64,000 nucleotides of DNA from Chara braunii (Eukaryota; Streptophyta; Charophyceae; Charales; Characeae), in contig BFEA01000010.1 in the NCBI GenBank assembly GCA_003427395.1, positions 4,016,570 through 4,080,569 on the forward strand, in the 5' to 3' direction. The position numbers were made by a program, and so were the translations under genes. Positions within the stretch are counted from its first letter, which is position 1. Every line of letters begins with the position of its first letter. Positions 11,420 to 22,015 of this stretch are shown here, piece by piece. The notes below the pieces were generated by a model. The model was not told the origin of the DNA, did not search any database, and saw only the letters and a list, made by a program, of their open reading frames with translations.

Positions 11420-11785
11420 GGACCGCCTCGAAAGGAGGAGATTAGGGTACAATGAGTCTAAGACTTTCTCTCGTTGCGATGATTGAGGAAATCCATCTGA
11501 ATTGAAAAAGGGGAAGGTATCCAGACTAGGGAAATGTAATTTGAACTTTCATGATCCTTACTTAGATCGTGCTAGGCTTACCAGTCAAACAAGCAATAGA
11601 TACCAATGAGGAACTAAAGAATCAAGGGGTGTACCTGGGAATACAAGAGGAAATCCAGCTTTAATAAAGATCTTAGATTAATAATAGAGAGTCGGGTTAC
11701 TCCGTAGTAAGCGCACCAAGAAGTTAATAATTGAAACAATACATTAAATAGTTGTCTCTGTCTTGCTTTTTTGAACAGGTCCTGA

Positions 11786-11937
11786 AAAGAGGTCGCCCGG
11801 ATTCGATCAGGATGCCTTACGCAGAGCAGGTTTCCAGGGTTGAAACACTAATTAGGAACAAAGAGGTCGCCCGGATTCGATCAGGATGCCTTACGCAGAG
11901 CAGGTTTCCAGGGTCGAAACACTAATTAGGAACAATG
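11786..11937. repeat. Perfect-looking 76-bp tandem duplication at accessory ORF start
   Basis: The block beginning agaggtcgcccggattcg and ending attaggaaca is present twice head to tail. It duplicates the start codon context of the following ORF, so two candidate starts (11810 and 11886) exist. The downstream one runs into the long frame. Confidence 0.85.
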
Positions 11938-13151
11938 ATGTGTTAGAAATGATACTGCCAAAAGAGAAAGGCAAAGCGGAACTTGGCAAGTCCTGGTGGG
12001 GTGACTCGTTGGGAAATGAGGCATTTATATGGGTAGAAACGAGTTGGAATACGGAGGAAGAATACCGTAGTGTGAGAGTCACCCTCTACCTGTCTACCCG
12101 TCTCTGGCATCGTCATGAAATGGATCTCAGTGAAGAAGGGGAAGAATATCTACTAAAACCTACGGAGAGAAGGTTAACAACAGTCGTATTTTTCATCACC
12201 ACTTCAAGATACCCTTCACCACTTCAGGATGCAACTTGCCTAAACAGGTGGTTTTCAGGGTCTTCGGACCTTTCACCACTTCAGGACCATTCACCATTTT
12301 CAGACTTGAATGGTCCTGAAGTGGTGAAAGGTCCGAAGACCCTGAAAACCACCTGTTTAGGCAGGCTGCATCCTCAAGTGGTGACGGGTGGTTTTCATGG
12401 TCTTCGGACCTTTCACCACTTTAGGACCGTTCAAGATTTTCAGACTGCCCAAAATTTTCACTTGACCACTTTAGGACACCCTTCACCACTTCAGGATGCA
12501 GCCTGCCAAAACAGGTGGTTTTCAGGGTCTTCGGACCTTTCACCACTTCAGAACCATTCAGGATTTTCAGACTGCCAAAAACTTTCACTTCAGAATTTTC
12601 ATTCTTGAATTTTCAGCTAACCGATAACCGCTTGTGAACTTACAGGGATGACAGAAGCAACACTCGACGTTTGGAGCCGAGAGGGTCGATGGCAAGAAGC
12701 GATGAAAGTTATAAAGGAAATCAAAATGCATCCGATCGAAGACTTTGTTCTTTCGATCCGCTACATTAGAACCACACTCCCTGATTTCATTATGAATGAG
12801 GCGTTTAATGGTCAAGAAATAATAGAGTTGGCCGCTGAAGCCACACTAAGAGTACCTAATAAAGGATACGATTTCTCCACCCCTCATATGATCTACTGTC
12901 TATATCTGGAGATGGGGCCCGAACTAGCTGAAAGTGATTTTAGCAACATTTTGTCCATCATAGACGCATATGCCCGAACTTACTTTATTGAGGAAAAATT
13001 TGGGCATTGGAAAAAACTGAAGGAGGAAGTACGTACGAAGATCTGCGTGGATGGTATTCCCGTTATGTTTGACTTGGTCTATAACTTCTGGTCTGGGGAT
13101 TGGGTAACGGTAAGTGAAATGGAAGAAGAAGAGAGAGGGTTTGTATTCTAA
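11886..13151 (+). pseudogene. Accessory ORF of unknown function, copy 1 (interrupted)
   Basis: I do not recognise the family. The ORF opens with MPYAEQVSRVETLIRNN and has a block WWGDSLGNEAFIWVET. It is interrupted by the hairpin-bearing segment 12175-12625, then continues (12648-13151) with TLPDFIMNEAF, FSTPHMIYCLYLEMGPELAE and a C-terminal block ICVDGIPVMFDLVYNFWSGD. All these blocks recur in the same order in copy 2 at 13468-14245, which shows the two halves belonged to one protein of roughly 300 residues. No transmembrane segment or signal peptide is apparent. It lies ahead of gag in a Ty3/gypsy remnant, a place where extra ORFs of unknown role are known in plant elements. Confidence 0.55.
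12175..12625. repeat. Hairpin-bearing insertion or intron within accessory ORF copy 1
   Basis: A 78-bp arm at 12216-12293 pairs with 12307-12384 around a 13-nt loop. The same arm sequence then recurs twice more as direct repeats (about 12386-12480 and 12480-12600), each with ttttcagggtcttcggacc and tcaccacttcagga words. Copy 2 of the ORF lacks the segment. It ends in ttgaattttcag, an acceptable intron acceptor, and has gtattt near its start, so an intron is possible. A foldback insertion is equally good. Confidence 0.6.
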
Positions 13152-13467
13152 GAATGATAAGGCAGGATGACGGGATGATAAGAAAGCATAAGGGACAAAA
13201 CGGGGAAGAAGAGAAAACTGAAAGGAAGCAATTGCTTGTCTAAAGTTGATCGAGGAGGAAGACGTAATGAATAAGTGTACTGAGAGGGGAAAAATGTAGG
13301 ATATGAAGAAATAGGAAGCCTTAGGCTAAAAACGTTCATATCTCAGACAGACTTTAAAAAGAAAAATAAAGAAAGGATATGTTGGTACTAAATAAGACTC
13401 ACATATAAATATTGTGTATTTTTTTGTCTCTCCTTTTGCATCGCTCAGACCACCGGAGATCGCCCAA

Positions 13468-14245
13468 GATGTCGTATGCCAACCAGGGATTTGCGGTTGA
13501 GCTCCCCATTCGTACTCAATAAGGGTTGAAGATGTCACTACCTAGAGGTCTAAGTGAAAGAGAAGAGGAGATCACCGTATGGTGGGGCACATCGATCGGA
13601 CCCGAAGCATTCGTATGGGTAGAAATTGGACACACTCTCGATCGAGAGAGTATAATAGTATGAGCAACCTTGTATCTTTCATCACATCTATGGAGGATGC
13701 ATGGGGTAGACCTGGCAGTACGACATAGTCAACCTCTATCACGATACATCTTAATTACTGGGACAATCCTTGATGACAAACTTCGAGAGACAAACTGGGG
13801 GGAGTTCCGATTGGTCATACTGATGATAGAAGCAAAGTGGGCATCAAATTTTGTGTATCCCACCGACTATATAATAGTCACTCTTCCAGACTTCATCATT
13901 GATGAAGTTTTCAAAGGACACGTAAACGTGGAACAAGCATCTTTGGCAGCCCTAGCGGCGCCTCAGGGAAGCTGTGAATTTTTCACACCTCAAACGCTTT
14001 ATTCCCTATATTTGAAAATGTGACCAGAATTGGCTAATAGGGACTTCGAGGAAATCCTATCCACGGTAAATGCTTATATCTGCGTCCATTTCATGGAGCC
14101 AAGGCAGACGTATTGGGAAAGACTCAAAGCGGGGCTAAAAATCAGGGCATGCATTGACGGTATTCCTATAATTTTTGGGATGGTGTATGACTCGTGGATG
14201 AGAGACTGGGTGTCCGCCGAAGAAATTGGAAGAGTGCAGTGGTAA
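13468..14245 (+). pseudogene. Accessory ORF of unknown function, copy 2 (frameshifted)
   Basis: Tandem paralogue of the ORF at 11886-13151. It starts at ATG 13468, then shows GTSIGPEAFVWVE, TLYLSSHLW, TLPDFIIDEVF, FFTPQTLYSLYLKM, a TGA at 14021-14023, PELANRDFEEILSTVNAY and ACIDGIPIIFGMVYDSWMRD. Reading frame changes at least once and two in-frame stops are present, so it is dead. Matching blocks in copy 1 and copy 2 are similar but not identical, which means the duplication is old and both copies were probably maintained for a while. Confidence 0.55.
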
Positions 14246-14526
14246 AGAAAATCCAGAAAAATGTCTAGAGCCGATCTCATTTTGATCTAAAAAGTGACGG
14301 AGAGGTCGACTCGAATATTTAAAAACGTAGTAGGGGTACTACTTAAGGGCACATAAACTAGAGGGCTAGTGAGTGTCAGTTGGTGAGAAAGAGAAGATAG
14401 AAAGTCATGGAAAGGAAGCTAGAACTGTAGGTACAGGGAGCCTTGAATAACATCTTGGGGAAAAAGGAAAAAACCTAAGAAAGGAAAAATAAGACGGTCA
14501 AAGGTAACCTGAAAAATCCATCCTTT
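14246..14526. other. Spacer between accessory ORF copy 2 and gag; nothing recognised
   Basis: A/G-rich spacer with no open frame of note. Confidence 0.4.
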
Positions 14527-15087
14527 TTGCCGTGCAAAATAGATTTACTGGAAATTGCGGAAAAAATGAGAGACACTAATGGGACAGGAGGACAAGGGTC
14601 CATAACTGCGGCTGAGATCACGCGATTACTGGATAATAGAAGTGTCAAGAGGTCTCAACTACCCCGGATAGAAATTTTTCCCTTACAAGGAGAACGGATG
14701 TCGCACTGGCTTGAGTTGTTGCAGCAAGTCTTCAATCGACTAACACCGGCGGAAAAATTCGCCCAACTGTTTGAATATGTGTGGTGGGAGTTTCGCCCCG
14801 AGATTGAAAAGATTGTGGCTGATGCGGAAGGGGATTGGAACAACTTCAAGAAAGAAATGCAGAGAAAGTACAAGCTGGGAGATGGGTTATTGACGATCGA
14901 TCAATTTCATAACGTCAACATGAATGATTTCACTACAATAGGAGCGTTTGCAACAATCTTCGAGAAAATGGCGGAACGAGTTCCAAGACTTTCCGAGGAG
15001 ATTCAGTGTGTCATCTTTCTGGGAAAATTATCGGGCTATGAGACTATGGAATTGACCCGGGGAGGAGCACCGGGAAGAAAGACGTAA
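14527..15087 (+). pseudogene. gag: Ty3/gypsy gag, capsid-like domain
   Basis: The frame resembles retrotransposon gag capsid: SHWLELLQQVFNRLTPAEKF, then WWEFRPEIEKIV, WNNFKKEMQRKY, and a C-terminal run of helices ending CVIFLGKLSGYE. Gag would form the particle that packages element RNA. The open frame has no ATG at its left end (it begins at TTG), as expected if gag is translated from an upstream start. It stops at TAA 15085-15087, and the same frame reopens at 15154 as the nucleocapsid part, so this stop is an inactivating change or part of the decay. Capsid identity rests on pattern only. Confidence 0.65.
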
Positions 15088-15153
15088 AGAGAAACGATAA
15101 AAAGAAACTTGGCATCTGGGGACTTGGACCAGGTGTTCCATCACTAAGTAAAG

Positions 15154-16181
15154 ATGAAAAGGAAGAGAAGAAAGGGCATAGGTGTCATCCAAGGGGCCGA
15201 CTCTGCCCTAGGAGGGGTACTGAGCAGTATGGTAACTCAACTGAAAGAGTTGAAGGATAAGGTGAAATCAGGGAAGGTGATGATAGTCGGACAAACAACG
15301 AATAAAATGAGGTATGAAGGAAAGGATGAAGGGAATAAAGAAGGGAAGAAAACTGAACCAGCAGTACAGTCTAAGAAGGTCCAAAAGCAGAACCAAAACC
15401 AGGCATCAAGGAAGCAAGGTGCAGGAAAAGGGCAGAAATCGCAGCAAACGGTGACACCAAATGTCCCAGAAGCACCAGCCCCGACACCTCAATTTCGGCC
15501 TTGGCCGGTGGTAGCTCCTATGGGAGCTGGGCCTGGCTACTACCCCGGGAATCAGTGGCCGGGTTTCGGTCAAATTGGGATATATCCAAATTTGCCCCAA
15601 GTTCAGGGAGTTGGGGCAGGACCATCACAAGGCCGAGGAGGAGATGGGGGTCAGCCGCAACATGCTTTGCACCACAAGGTAATCAAGGTCAAAATCAATT
15701 TCAGGGGCAGGGGCATGGATAGGGACATGGTAAGGGTAGAAATGGAGGACAAGGAAATGGTCACGGAGGAAGAGGATTCGGAGGAAGAAGAAATGGCGGA
15801 CAAGGAGGAAATTGGGGAAATCAAGAAGGTGCTCAGTCTTGATATTAGAGTCAGGTGAGCTTTAATCAGATCGGATATGGGTACAACCAAGGCCATGGTC
15901 AAGGGTATGGTCAAGGATATAACCAGAACTATGGTAGGGGGTTTAGAAGAAATGACGGGCAATGGAGCCGTAAAGGGATCGGGAGAGGCTGGATAGATTA
16001 CGACGAGTGCATATGTACGCATTGCACGATAAAAGGATATACTGTGAAAATTTGTCATGTTAGGAAGATGGATGAACAGGACGGAGTAATCACATTTAAC
16101 ATAAATGGAGATATATTCGATAAGCAAGGAGTTGAGAGTCACTTTGGCTGCAGGATCAGAAGCAACCTACCAAACTCTTAG
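15154..16181 (+). pseudogene. gag: Gypsy nucleocapsid region: basic linker, RGG/GQ-rich tract, degenerate zinc knuckle
   Basis: A Lys-rich linker (15154-15480) leads into a Pro/Gly-rich part. A frameshift near 15650 moves the reading into a Gly/Gln/Arg tract with many GQG and RGG steps, typical of RNA-binding nucleocapsids. Around 16007-16050 lies CTHCTIKGYTVKIC, which has the spacing of a CCHC knuckle but with Tyr where His is expected; a single CAT-to-TAT change would explain it. The region lies directly after the capsid part and before the protease, as in gypsy elements. Confidence 0.6.
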
Positions 16182-16647
16182 AAACTTTGTCCCGCATACT
16201 GCAGGAAAACCTAAAGGGGGAAATGCGCCCAAGGAACCAACCCAGACTCATGTACAACCTCAAGGGGGAACTTCTATTGATATAGAGGAAGAGGAGGAGG
16301 ATCATGATGAATTACTTAGGGGGGAAGAGGACAAACACCCTGAACAGAAGGCTAAGAAGCGAAAACATGATATTAAGGAAGGAAAGGAGAAGGCTGGGGA
16401 GAAGTCGAAGAAAAGATGGAGGTACCAGACGTCGATTGAAGAAGGGGTAGACCTAAAAAATCTGGTAAACAAGCTTCTTGATGGACATAACGAATTGTTG
16501 AATCTGAAGGAGATTTTGGCAACCGTATTGAAGCTCAGAGAGTTAGTAAAAACGAAGTTGGCACGAAATAGAGTAGCGACAGTGAGATTGGGGGATCTGA
16601 TTCCCAAAGAGGTGAACTGGACAATAACCGGAAGCAAGATGGAGTGA
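16105..16647 (+). pseudogene. Gypsy linker domain ahead of protease
   Basis: Acidic and Lys-rich tract (IEEEEEDHDELL, then KKRKHDIKEGKEK) followed by a better conserved stretch LKEILATVLKLRELVKTKL and LIPKEVNWTITGSKME. The last block ends at TGA 16645-16647 and is directly followed in the same frame by the protease, so the TGA probably replaced a Trp codon (TGG to TGA). The block is the part that made me think of charophyte gypsy elements. Confidence 0.5.
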
Positions 16648-16653
16648 AAGTCT

Positions 16654-17115
16654 GTGGGAACATGGTCCATTAATGTCAATATTAAACGGAAAGGATGCCC
16701 TGGGACGGTGGATAAAGGAGCAGAAATGAACACTATGAACTCTGAAACAGCTGAAAGGCTAGGACTTGAAATTGACAAGAGAGATTGCGGGTATCTCAAT
16801 AGGGCTAGTAGAAAATCAGGATACACTGGTATTGCATCAAATGTCGTCGTGGAAATAAGAAGTGTTAGAGTCCATTCCTGGTTCTAGATCATGCCAAACC
16901 TGAATCTTCCCATATTACTAGGAAGGTCCTTCTTATCACGATCAGAAGCCCCCATCATGAACAAGCATGATGATACTATGTTCGTGATCCTATGTGACCC
17001 TGCCTGTGGAAACTTCGAGGTCATTACCTATAAAAATACAGGGCCCCATAGCTCGAAGAACCGGCTCAATGCTGAGTCATATACTTTTGAGGAATCTGAA
17101 AATAGCAGAAAATAA
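16654..17115 (+). pseudogene. Gypsy aspartic protease, active site mutated
   Basis: A retropepsin-like fold is suggested by VDKGAEMNTM near 16705-16735, GIASNVVVEI, an in-frame TAG at 16885-16887, and ILLGRSFLSRSEA near 16912. In the family the first motif is Asp-Thr-Gly-Ala; here Lys stands in for Thr, which should abolish activity. The TAG sits where a Trp codon would fit (TGG to TAG). The protease would cut the polyprotein of the element. Continues into DPACGNFEVITYKNT, a linker to RT. Confidence 0.65.
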
Positions 17116-17662
17116 TTAGAATGGGGATCTGATGAGGAAGATGAGAAAGAAAAAAGTGAAGGATTAACATTAAGTCTGGCCAACATAGACCAAGCAATGT
17201 ACATGGTATCCGCTTATGATATGGCAGGACCTGAGGCAATTCGGGCATTGGCTGACAAACTGTATGATTATCCTGAAGGAGGAAGGATGAAATTGGCATA
17301 CATGCCATCCTCTCGAGAGGAGAAAATGCAAGGACCGTATGCCCAGGCTTGCGGCCAACATTTTTTCAGGGGTAGGCCGAACCAAAGGGGGAAAATGAGG
17401 TACAAGATGGTAGACAAAAAAACCACCCAGTTCCAGTTTTAGTAACGCATGAAGAAGGGGTGTATTATGAGCAAGAGAGAGAATTGATAAGGCAAATGAG
17501 AGAGAAATGGGGAGCAACGTCCTGCCGTATTAACAAAGAGACTGAGAAAGACTTGATCATTGAAGAACCCGAGTTTTTGACTAAACAAGAAAAGACGTTA
17601 GTGATCGATTTAGTGAAGGAAAACACTGGGCCTATGCCTTCAACGATGAGCAGAGAGGAAGG
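17116..17662 (+). pseudogene. Gypsy protease-RT linker, frameshifted
   Basis: Open pieces in two frames (17197-17442, 17460-17681) carry MVSAYDMAGPEAIRALADKLYDY, and KQEKTLVIDLVKENTGPMP followed, in the next frame, by NDEQRGRLDVDKIG. This is the usual connector between protease and RT in gypsy polyproteins. Frame changes near 17445 and 17640. Confidence 0.5.
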
Positions 17663-18424
17663 TTGGATGTGGACAAGATAGGGATGATCCGGATCCACGC
17701 AGTCCCACATCAACCTTGGAATATTAAAGGAGTCAGATACCCAAATCTCGATGATCAGAGAAGGGTGGTGGAATACCTTGATGGAAAGATTGACTCTCAC
17801 GTAGCAGGGTTTTCTAGCGGACCTTATACCTCACCGTGGTTCTGCTTCATCAAGCCGAATGGAGTACTCAGGTGGGTGCAAGATTTACAAAGGTTGAACG
17901 TCGTGACGGTTAGGGATGCTGGAGGATTTCCCAACGCTGATCAACTCTCTGAAGCATGTGCAGGAAGATCGATTATCTCGTTCATGGACATGTACTCGGG
18001 TTACGACCAGTTTCCAGTGTATCCAGTCGATAGACCGATGAGTGCGATGCACACTCAAAGTGGACTAATTCACATGAACGTGGCACCCCAAGGATGGACA
18101 AATGCTGTAGCCATGGTGCAAAGAAGTATGGTGAGAGTTATGCAGCCAATCAGTCCGCTGATTACTGAACTCTACATTGATGATTTTGCTGTAAAAAGTC
18201 CGATGGTGAAAGATGAGCAAGAGGTTGTACCTGGCATAAGGAAGTTTGTTTGGGATCATGTCAATGATTTCAGAAAGATGCTTGATTTGTTACAAGAATA
18301 CAACCTCACGACGAGCGGAGCTAAGTCCAGGCACTGCATGAGAGAGACCAATATTTTGGGGTTTGTATGCAATGAGCAAGGTCGTCGTCCTGACACCAGG
18401 AAAACGAATAAGATCCTTGAATGA
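17663..18424 (+). pseudogene. Ty3/gypsy reverse transcriptase, truncated pol
   Basis: RNA-dependent DNA polymerase of a gypsy element. Motifs in order: PYTSPWFCFIKPNG, LRWVQDLQRLN, SFMDMYSGYDQ (motif A with catalytic Asp), APQGWTNAVAMVQRSM (motif B), ELYIDDFAV (motif C, YIDD), and a thumb block HCMRETNILGFVCNEQGRRPD. All catalytic aspartates remain. The frame begins without ATG because it is internal to pol. It stops at TGA 18422-18424, but the same reading continues weakly to about 18605 with FRNVSEVRCFLGTCGFW, the start of the connection to RNase H. RNase H, integrase and the 3' long terminal repeat are absent. Confidence 0.85.
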
Positions 18425-18689
18425 CCTACGCCGTTCAGGAACGTCAGCGAAGTAAGGTGTTTTCTTGGAACATGTGGATTTTGGATAATTTTCATCGAAA
18501 GGTTTGCTGCTAAGACTGAACATGTGAGGAAGTTGGTAAGAAAGAATCAGGAATGAGAATGGGGAGAGAAGCAGGAACAAGTGGTGAAAAGAAGAGGGAA
18601 TCGCCTCTCGAGTGACAGCTTCCCATCCGCACGATCACCCAAGCAACCAGTGCCTTCGTCCTTTTGAGGGAGACATCGTTGCAAGTTCT
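18425..18689 (+). pseudogene. End of gypsy pol and truncation junction
   Basis: Connection-domain residues persist to about 18605, after which the sequence is unrelated to gypsy and leads into the tRNA-like repeat at 18690. The element was truncated or replaced here. Confidence 0.5.
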
Positions 18690-19455
18690 GATATCATTCG
18701 CACAGGGTCGAGACTCGGGCTACTTGAACCGGTACCCGCCTACCTACCGGTACTAGGCCTTTAAAAATGTCGACTTTTGTCTTCTTCTGCTCGACCTTAA
18801 AGTACCCGGCACGTCTACCTCTATTTGATGCGGCACCGGCCTACCTACTACTTGTACGTTTTTCTCTGCTCCTAAGTGTCGCGGGCCTCAATCCCTGCCA
18901 CTTGAGTGTTTTCTCCATTACAACCCTCAAAGTCACGGTCGCAGGTAAGTTCCGACCATTCGGGCCTTCGAAGCAACCGACGTGTCCTTAGGGGTCGGAC
19001 ACACACTCAACCAAACAAATACTCAGACAGGTTAGCGTGCACTCACACGCAGATATAGAAATGGGTTCAGGCCACCAGATGGGCTGAGCCCCAATACTAT
19101 ACATATATCTGGGCTGCTCTACTTCTATCCAAAGTAGGAGCTAGCTCAGTAGGATTAGGTGTAGGACTGTCAAGTGCATGGTACAGGGGACGAATTCACC
19201 GAACCCCCTGAGCTAGCTTTTTTTGTAAGGGGGCTCCACGACATTTTCGTCCGGACTCAGGCGGCCGGGGCTCGAACCCGCAACCTCTGTATTAGGGGCG
19301 AGTTACAACGCAGGTTAGAATATAGTAAACCGACACTTGGCAGGTGGCGACAGTTAACCATTAGAAATTGTTTAGTTGTTCGTTCTTCCGTGTTCTATTT
19401 TTTATTTTTGTTTTTATTATTATTATTTATCTCTTTGTTTTCACGGTTTACTTAC
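18690..19455 (+). repeat. Dispersed repeat family Y, copy 1, with two tRNA-like segments
   Basis: This block is repeated directly at 41290-42000 with all landmarks in order: gactcgggctacttgaac, cgcctacctaccggtact, cacggtcgcaggtaagt, cattcgggccttc, ggagctagctcagtagg and a box-B-like end. It has one tRNA-like head on the plus strand near 19137 (gctagctcagtagg) and a second on the minus strand at 19262-19340, where gcgggttcgagcccc is a perfect Pol III box B. The second is preceded by an anticodon-loop-like cctaatac, as in tRNA-Ile (AAU). An A+T-rich tail follows. SINE-like, but 700 bp is long for a SINE. Confidence 0.6.
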
Positions 19456-19797
19456 CATAAGTAGTACCTCAATGGATCTCCCCTAGTATTGGGGCGGATT
19501 CGTTCGAAAGTTGTCAACAGTAAGTGCCCGCCTCGATCACAGCCCAACCAAGCCTCACCGCGGACAAGGCAGCGTGGTCGAGGGGCGTGGCGTACTCCAT
19601 AGTAAGGAGGAGAGTAGAGAGAGCGAGGAGTGGTGTGAGGGAAGAGAAAAGCATGTGTTAGCTGGCGAGGTTTGATGTGCGGAAAAAGGAGAAGAAAGGC
19701 GCGGCTAGGAGGAGAAAGATGCACAAGACGTGCCTGTGCGATTGGAAGAACGAGCGCATCAGGCGAGAGAATAAAGCTAAGTACAAAATCTAGAAAT
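19456..19797. other. No gene; GA-rich stretch ending in a 25-bp word repeated at 24759-24783
   Basis: A/G-rich, no domain. The last 25 bases before the GC-rich edge at 19798 recur exactly at 24759-24783, next to the AT-rich repeats. Confidence 0.4.
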
Positions 19798-20219
19798 AAC
19801 CTACGTTACCCGATCGGACGTCCGGACCCCCCCTGACCGTCCGGGGTTGTCTGATCGGACAACCGGTCGGTCGTCCGTCCAGGGCCCTGTGTCCGATCGA
19901 CGGGGAAATTGGGGGGGGGCGCTTCCATAGGGAATCGGGGGTTGTGAGGTCGAAAAGCGGGCAGGGGCGAAGGGAGAAATTTTCTGAGGTCGGTAGGGTC
20001 TCGAAAGTGGAAAACGAAAATGGTCCGATCTGGGTCGTCAGATCTTTGAGATCGACGGCCCAGATCGAGTCGATTTCAATTTCGAATTCCCAGGTGTTGA
20101 GGCCCTCTCTCGTGCGTGACTTCGCTCAGCCCTGTCGGTGGAGTTCGGCGTTGCAGGTGCCGAACTCCGATGCCCAACAGCCGCAACCCACGTGCCATCG
20201 CCCTTCCGCACCAGGTGAG

Positions 20220-20520
20220 TTTGATTTCCTTCATGCCATCTCTTCCTACTCCACCTCCTCTTCCTCCTCTGCCTTCTGCTTCTTCTCTTGTCTTCCTCGT
20301 CCTCCATCTCCTTCACTTCTTCTTCCACCTCCTCCTCCTCTTCTTCCTCCTCCTCCTCCTCCTCCTCCTCCTCCTCCTCTTCTTCGTCCTCCTCCTCTTC
20401 CTCCTCCTCCTCCTCCTTCTCGTCTTCTTCTTCTTCCTCTTCCCCATCCTTTTTCTCTCCTCCTCCTCCTCTTTCTCCTCGTCATCCTCGTCATCCTCGT
20501 CGTCGCCATCCTTCTCCCCG
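20220..20520. repeat. (CTC/CTT)n pyrimidine tract
   Basis: Low-complexity pyrimidine strand about 300 bp long. Ser/Pro/Leu frames on one strand and Arg/Gly/Glu frames on the other are artefacts of the repeat. Confidence 0.9.
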
Positions 20521-20746
20521 TTGTCCTGCTCCTCCTTCTCCTCCCTTCCCCCCGTCCCTCTCTCTTCTTCTTCTATGTCGATGTCCTCCTCCTAGTCGCC
20601 GTCGACCTCCCCTCCCCTCCGATCGCTCGCTTCCATTAAGGCAATCAGGTGTTCATAGGCTCATAGCGATGTTGCTTTTTGATCCCTCGACGTCACTCTT
20701 CCTATCACTGTCGAGCAGAATCCACCAAAGTGTTGATGAATATCAT

Positions 20747-20753
20747 ATCAATT

Positions 20754-20804
<51 letters not shown>

Positions 20805-21025
20805 TTAACCAATCAATCTATCAACCAATCAATCAGTCAGGATCTCGTTGAATCGATTGGTTCGATAGGATCTTGATCAAGATCCTATCGAACCAATCGA
20901 TTCGACGGGATCCCGACTGATTGATTGATTGATTTGATTGGTTGATTGTATTGATTGTATTGATCGATTGATTGATTCATTGATCGATTCATTGATTGAT
21001 TCATTGATTGATTCATTGACTAAGT
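20747..21025. repeat. Foldback palindrome with (AATC)n arms, first
   Basis: The centre is between 20876 and 20877 (gatcttga/tcaagatc). Inner arms of about 46 bp differ at only three places, all transitions. Outer arms are (AATC)n on the left and (GATT)n on the right. Confidence 0.85.
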
Positions 21026-21363
21026 TGGAAAAAAAAAAAACGTTGGGGGGGTCGAGGTCACCTCGCGATGATGTTGGCGGTTATGCCCGCTCCCCATCGT
21101 AGTCGCCCTCCTCTTCTTCTTCTACCTCGATGTCCGCCTCCTAGTCCTCGTCGACCTCCTCCTCCATATCGTCCTCGTCGTCGCCCTCCTCCTCCTTCTT
21201 CTCCTCCTCCTCGTCCTTGTCCTCTTCTTCTTCCTCTTCCCTATCGTCCTTCTCCTTCTCCTCATCCTCGTCCTCGTCGTCGTCATCCTCCACCTCATTA
21301 CCCTCCTCCTACTCCTCCCCCTCCTCAGACTCCTCCTCCTCAGGCTCCTCAGGCTCCTCTGGC

Positions 21364-21454
21364 NNNNNNNNNNNNNNNNNNNNNNNNNNNNNNNNNNNNN
21401 NNNNNNNNNNNNNNNNNNNNNNNNNNNNNNNNNNNNNNNNNNNNNNNNNNNNNN
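21364..21454. other. Assembly gap (91 N)
   Basis: All N, inside a CTC tract. Content is probably more of the same. Confidence 1.
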
Positions 21455-21639
21455 CCCCCCCTCTTCTTCTTCTACGTCGATGCCCTCCTCCTAGTCGCTG
21501 TCGACCTCCCTTCCCCTCCGGTCGCTCGCTTCCCTTGTGGCACTCAGGCATTCATAGCGACATTGTTTTTTTATCCCTCGACGCCGCACTTCCTATCACT
21601 GTCGAGCAGAATCCACCAAAGTGTTGATGAACATCATAC

Positions 21640-21642
21640 CAA

Positions 21643-21681
<39 letters not shown>

Positions 21682-21967
21682 ATCAACCAATCAATCAATC
21701 AATCAATAAATTAATCAATACAATCAACCAATCAATCTATCAATCAATCAATCAGTTGGGATCCGGTCGAATCGATTGGTTCGATAGGACCTTGATCAAT
21801 ATCCTATCAAACCAATCGATTCGACGAGATCCCGACTGATCGATTGATTGATAGATTGATCGATTGGTTCGATAGGATCTTGATCAAGATCCTATCGAAC
21901 CAATTGATTCGATGGGATCCCGACTGATTGATTGATTGATAGATTGATTGGTTGATTTGATTGATTA

Positions 21968-22012
<45 letters not shown>

Positions 22013-22015
22013 CCG
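21640..22015. repeat. Foldback palindromes with (AATC)n/(AATA)n arms, second and third
   Basis: Two palindromes in tandem, centred near 21795 and 21883, each with the gattggttcgatagga core seen at 20855-20870, flanked by (AATA)n/(AATC)n on the left and (GATT)n on the right. Confidence 0.85.
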
